Assembly (NCBI GenBank): GCA_963768975.1
Contig: CAVYKB010000019.1
Location: 186,001 to 250,000, forward strand
Direction: 5' to 3'
DNA from: CADCTB01 sp963768975
Lineage (GTDB): Bacteria; Actinomycetota; Acidimicrobiia; Acidimicrobiales; AC-14
Length of the DNA stretch: 64,000 nt
Position numbers and translations under genes: made by a program. Numbering within the stretch: position 1 is the stretch's first letter; each line of letters begins with the position of its first letter. Below the pieces are notes generated by a model. The model was not told the DNA's origin, made no database searches, and worked only from the letters and a program-made list of their open reading frames with translations. This document shows, in pieces, positions 61,035-64,000 of the stretch.

Positions 61035-61765
61035 GTCTCTCCGAAGGCGAGCGCCTCCAGAAGGTGCTGGCCGCCGCCGGCCTCGGGAGCCGGCGGGTAT
61101 GTGAGATCCTCATCGACGAGGAGCGGGTCACCGTCAACGGTGAGGTCGCGATCCTGGGCCGGCGGGTCGACCCGGAGACCGACCGCATCGAGGTCGACGG
61201 CCTGCGCGTGCCGGTGCGGCCGGGCCTGGTGACCTACGTGCTCAACAAGCCGCGAGGCGTGGTGAGCACGGCGAGCGATCCCCAGGGCCGGCCGACGGTC
61301 GTCGAGATGGTCCCCGCCGAGCCTCGCGTCTTCCCGGTCGGCCGCCTCGACACCGACACCGAGGGCCTGCTGCTGCTCACCAACGACGGCGATCTCGCCC
61401 ATCGCCTGACCCACCCGTCCTTCGGTGTCGACAAGGAATACCTGGCTGAGGTGGAGGGCAGCCCCACGCCGGCCGAACTGCGCCGGCTCCGCCACGGCAT
61501 CGAGCTGGAGGACGGGATGACGGCGCCGGCCAGGGCGTCGCTGACCGCGCCCGGCGCCGTGCGGCTGGTCATCCACGAGGGTCGCAACCGCCAGGTCCGG
61601 CGCATGCTGGAAGCGGTTGGCCACCCCGTGAAGCGGCTGGTCCGCACCCGCATCGGCCCGCTGGCCGACCGCCGGCTCCGGCCGGGGGAGTGGCGGGTGC
61701 TGGAGCTGGAGGAGGTGCGCGCCCTCGAAGCGGCGGCCCTGCCCCGCAGTAGATTCGAGGCGTGA
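61031..61765 (+). CDS. rluB: 23S rRNA pseudouridine synthase, RluB-type
   Basis: A 244-residue pseudouridine synthase of the RsuA/RluB family. It has an N-terminal S4 RNA-binding domain (RLQKVLAAAGLGSRRVCEILI), the catalytic Asp107 in VGRLDTDTEGLLLLTNDG, and the C-terminal motif HEGRNRQVRRMLEAVGHPVKRL. The modification is expected in 23S rRNA; RluB rather than RluE or RsuA is inferred from length and the usual scpAB-rluB gene order. Confidence 0.92.
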   Translation: MSLSEGERLQKVLAAAGLGSRRVCEILIDEERVTVNGEVAILGRRVDPETDRIEVDGLRVPVRPGLVTYVLNKPRGVVSTASDPQGRPTVVEMVPAEPRVFPVGRLDTDTEGLLLLTNDGDLAHRLTHPSFGVDKEYLAEVEGSPTPAELRRLRHGIELEDGMTAPARASLTAPGAVRLVIHEGRNRQVRRMLEAVGHPVKRLVRTRIGPLADRRLRPGEWRVLELEEVRALEAAALPRSRFEA

Positions 61766-62130
61766 CCCCCGCCGTCCGGGCCCTGCGAGGGGCGACCACC
61801 GTCGACGCCGACACCCCGGAGCAGATCAACGAGCGGGTCGGGGCGCTGGTAAACGAGATGCTGGCCCGCAACGGGGTCGGCAAAGATGACCTGATCAGCG
61901 TCATCTTCACCGCCACCGACGACGTCACGTCCATGTTCCCGGCTGCCGCCGCCCGCGCCGTCGGGCTGGGCGACGTGCCCCTCCTGTGCGCCCGCGAACT
62001 GGCCATCGTCGGCGGCACCCCCCGCTGCATCCGGGTGCTGATGCACCTGACCACCGAGCGCTCCCGGGCCGAGCTGCGCCATGTGTACCTGGCCGGCGCC
62101 GAGGGGCTCCGCGATGACCTCCCCATCTAG
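61762..62130 (+). CDS. aroH: Chorismate mutase, AroH type
   Basis: A 122-residue monofunctional chorismate mutase of the trimeric AroH fold, converting chorismate to prephenate. VRALRGATTVDADTPEQIN at the start and FTATDDVTSMFPAAAARAVG, then PLLCARELAIVGGTPRCIRVLMH, hold the active-site Arg and Cys/Glu positions. GTG 61762 overlaps the rluB stop, and tyrA starts inside its end. It supplies prephenate to TyrA directly downstream. Confidence 0.94.
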   Translation: MTPAVRALRGATTVDADTPEQINERVGALVNEMLARNGVGKDDLISVIFTATDDVTSMFPAAAARAVGLGDVPLLCARELAIVGGTPRCIRVLMHLTTERSRAELRHVYLAGAEGLRDDLPI

Positions 62131-63208
62131 CCGACAGGCAGGCCAGGCTGAGGCGCGCCGGCGGGCGGTCATCGTCGGTACCGGCCTGATCGGCGGCTCC
62201 ATCGGGCTCGCCCTCCGCAAGCAGGGCTGGCACGTCACCGGCCGTGACCTCGACGGCCGGCGGGCCGCCCAGGCGCTGGAGCAGGGCGCGCTCGACGCGG
62301 TCGGCGCCGACCCACAGGCCGAGGTCACCTTCGTGTGCGTGCCCGTGTCGTCCATCGCCGAGGAGGCCCGCGCTGCGCTGGCCGCCGGCGGCGTGGTGAC
62401 CGACGTCGGCGGCGTCAAGGGACCGGTCGTCGCCGCCGTCGACCATCCCCGCTTCGTCGGCGGCCACCCCATGGCCGGCTCGGAGCAGGAGGGCATGGAC
62501 GGCGCCGACCCGTCGCTCTTCGAGGGAGCCACGTGGGTGCTCACGCCCGTCGTGTCGACCGATGCCGAGGCCTACACCCTCGTCCGTTCGATCGTGACGT
62601 CGCTGGGCGCCGACGTGGTGGCGCTGGCGCCCGAGCGCCACGACGAGCTGGTGGCCACCGTCTCGCACGTGCCCCACCTCGCCGCGGCGACCCTGATGGC
62701 CCTGGCCGCCGACGGCGCCACGGAGCAGGGCCCGATGCTGCGGCTGGCCGCCGGCGGCTTCCGGGACATGACCCGCATCGCCGCCGGCCACCCCGGTATC
62801 TGGCCGGACATCTGCGCTGAGAACCGGGACGCCATCGTCGAAGGCCTCGACCGGCTCGTGGCAGCTTTGTCGGCCATGCGTGACCTGGTGGTGTTGGGGG
62901 ACCGTCCCGGTTTGCTGGAAAACCTCGAGCGGGCGCGGGCGGCGCGTGTCAACCTTCCGAGCCGCGTGGCCCGTGACACCGCTCTCGTCGAGATGCGCGT
63001 CCCCGTTCCCGACCGTCCGGGCGTACTGGCCGAGATCACCACCCTGCTGGGCGAGCTCGACGTGAACATCGAGGACCTCGAGATCGCCCACTCCGTCGAG
63101 GGCGAGCGGGGCGTGCTGGTGCTGGTGGTGCAGGAGGCGGCGGCCGACGCCACCCGGAGCGCCCTGCTGTCCCGGGGGTTCCACCCGACGCTGCGGAAGC
63201 TCTCATGA
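62114..63208 (+). CDS. tyrA: Prephenate dehydrogenase
   Basis: A 364-residue enzyme converting prephenate to 4-hydroxyphenylpyruvate, the tyrosine branch. NAD binding is GTGLIGGSIGLAL, the active-site region is FVGGHPMAGSEQEGMDGADPSLFEGATW with His, and ERHDELVATVSHVPHL follows. The last 80 residues form an ACT domain (VPVPDRPGVLAEITTLLGELDVNIEDLEI), suggesting feedback control by an amino acid. ATG 62114 overlaps the end of aroH, and its stop overlaps the aroA start. Confidence 0.94.
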   Translation: MTSPSSRQAGQAEARRRAVIVGTGLIGGSIGLALRKQGWHVTGRDLDGRRAAQALEQGALDAVGADPQAEVTFVCVPVSSIAEEARAALAAGGVVTDVGGVKGPVVAAVDHPRFVGGHPMAGSEQEGMDGADPSLFEGATWVLTPVVSTDAEAYTLVRSIVTSLGADVVALAPERHDELVATVSHVPHLAAATLMALAADGATEQGPMLRLAAGGFRDMTRIAAGHPGIWPDICAENRDAIVEGLDRLVAALSAMRDLVVLGDRPGLLENLERARAARVNLPSRVARDTALVEMRVPVPDRPGVLAEITTLLGELDVNIEDLEIAHSVEGERGVLVLVVQEAAADATRSALLSRGFHPTLRKLS

Positions 63209-64000
63209 CCTCCTTCACCGTGGAAGGGGGCCGGCCCGTTCGGGGCCACATCGCCGTTCCCGGCGACAAGTCGATCTCCCACCGGGCCCTGATCGTCGCC
63301 GCCCTGGCCGAGGGCACCTCGGTGGTGCGGGGGTTGTCCGACGGTGACGACGTGGCCCGCACCCGGGCGGCGGTCGAGGCCATGGGCGCCGGCGTCGAGG
63401 GGGAGAAGGTCGCCGGCGGGCGCAGCCGCCTCCACGAGCCCGGTGACGTGCTGGACATGGGCAACTCCGGCACCGGCATCCGCCTGCTCGCCGGCCTGTG
63501 CGCCGGCCTGCCGTGGATGACGGTGCTCACCGGCGACGCGTCAATCCGCCGGCGGCCCATGCTGCGTATCCGCAGTCCCTTGCACGAGATGGGCGCCCGC
63601 ATCTACACCCGGCGAGGACACTTGGCGCCCCTCGTGATCATGCAGTCCGATCTGCACGGCATCGACGTCCTGACTCAGGTGGCCAGCGCCCAGGTCAAGT
63701 CCGCCATCCTCCTCGCCGGCCTGTCCGCCGAGGGCGAGACCCGGGTGCGGCAGCACGTCGCCACCCGGCCCCACACCGAGGAGCTGCTGGCCCTGGCCGG
63801 CGCCGACATCACCGTGGCCCAAGGCGGCCGCGACGTGCGGCTGCACCCGACCGCGTTGGCCCCGTTCGAGCTCGACGTTCCCGGAGACCCGTCGCAGGCC
63901 GCGTTCTGGCTGGTGGCCGCCTGCCTGGTGCCCGGCAGCGACGTGGTGGTCGACAACGTCTACCTCCACCCCACCCGTTCGGCCTTCGTCGACGTCCTGG
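63205..64000 (+). CDS. aroA: 3-phosphoshikimate 1-carboxyvinyltransferase, N-terminal part
   Basis: EPSP synthase of the shikimate pathway, cut by the window end after about 265 residues. ATG 63205 overlaps the tyrA stop. Conserved parts are GHIAVPGDKSISHRALI (phosphoenolpyruvate-binding Lys and Ser), DMGNSGTGIRLLAGL, ASIRRRPM and QVKSAILLAGL. The GTGIR variant replaces the more common GT[TA]MR of class I enzymes; glyphosate response cannot be judged from this alone. Confidence 0.95.
   Translation, partial: MTSFTVEGGRPVRGHIAVPGDKSISHRALIVAALAEGTSVVRGLSDGDDVARTRAAVEAMGAGVEGEKVAGGRSRLHEPGDVLDMGNSGTGIRLLAGLCAGLPWMTVLTGDASIRRRPMLRIRSPLHEMGARIYTRRGHLAPLVIMQSDLHGIDVLTQVASAQVKSAILLAGLSAEGETRVRQHVATRPHTEELLALAGADITVAQGGRDVRLHPTALAPFELDVPGDPSQAAFWLVAACLVPGSDVVVDNVYLHPTRSAFVDVL

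Overview
The window is strongly GC-rich bacterial DNA with dense, mostly ATGA/GTGA-overlapping genes, many GTG and some TTG starts, and an actinobacterial gene set: ctaE-qcrCAB next to ctaCDF, a diheme QcrC, a three-helix Rieske QcrA, DUF3151, a gluABCD-type amino-acid transporter, and trpS-scpA-scpB-rluB-aroH-tyrA-aroA. I infer an actinobacterium, plausibly of class Acidimicrobiia; this rests on gene content and style, not on a marker phylogeny. No rRNA, tRNA, CRISPR array or intact mobile element was found.

Layout. 1-1154: end of a TIM-barrel glycosidase-like gene, DUF3151, acylphosphatase. 1196-8269: aerobic respiratory block, with a copper-binding lipoprotein, cytochrome oxidase subunit III and the bc1 complex (qcrCAB) on +, and oxidase subunits II, I and IV (ctaCDF) on -. 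8491-17500: a 2062-residue repetitive surface protein whose stop codon overlaps a sugar-kinase-like gene, which overlaps a GH36-type alpha-galactosidase. 17555-21883: MFS exporter with MarR regulator, then small metabolic enzymes. 21945-26410 (-): Ser/Thr-rich surface protein, threonine ammonia-lyase, GH13 alpha-glucosidase. 26445-31859: STAS protein, two small proteins, a substrate-binding protein interrupted by an in-frame TGA, and a peptide-type ABC importer without ATPase. 31872-35269: hydrolase, Cys-rich protein, M20 peptidase, small protein. 35270-36436: gene-poor scar with a DUF1918-like ORF, a tandem/inverted repeat and a decayed tyrosine recombinase. 36437-47456: pyrG, NUDIX, secreted AMIN-like protein, ECF sigma/anti-sigma, alanine dehydrogenase, xerD, DksA-like protein, flotillin/NfeD, beta-lactamase-fold protein, VOC protein. 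47538-53991: nitrate/nitrite assimilation (nirB, nirD, a fused iron-sulfur/membrane-anchor protein, and a molybdopterin nitrate reductase carrying a frameshift). 53996-58011: two small proteins and gluABCD. 57998-64000: lipoprotein, trpS, then chromosome segregation and aromatic amino-acid genes, ending inside aroA.

How they work together. The cta/qcr genes encode most of a bc1-aa3 respiratory supercomplex. The nir/nas genes would reduce nitrate to ammonium, and the glutamate-type transporter and alanine dehydrogenase are also nitrogen genes. The two surface proteins share an Ig-like module and an LxRTG-plus-helix C-terminus, suggesting a common cell-envelope export or anchoring route.

Most worth checking: the TGA codon in a C-P-S-x context (27508), the +1 frameshift in the nitrate reductase (about 52764), at least two genes whose only plausible start is CTG (14676, 38070), and the recombinase scar with a 24-bp perfect palindrome (35674-36355).
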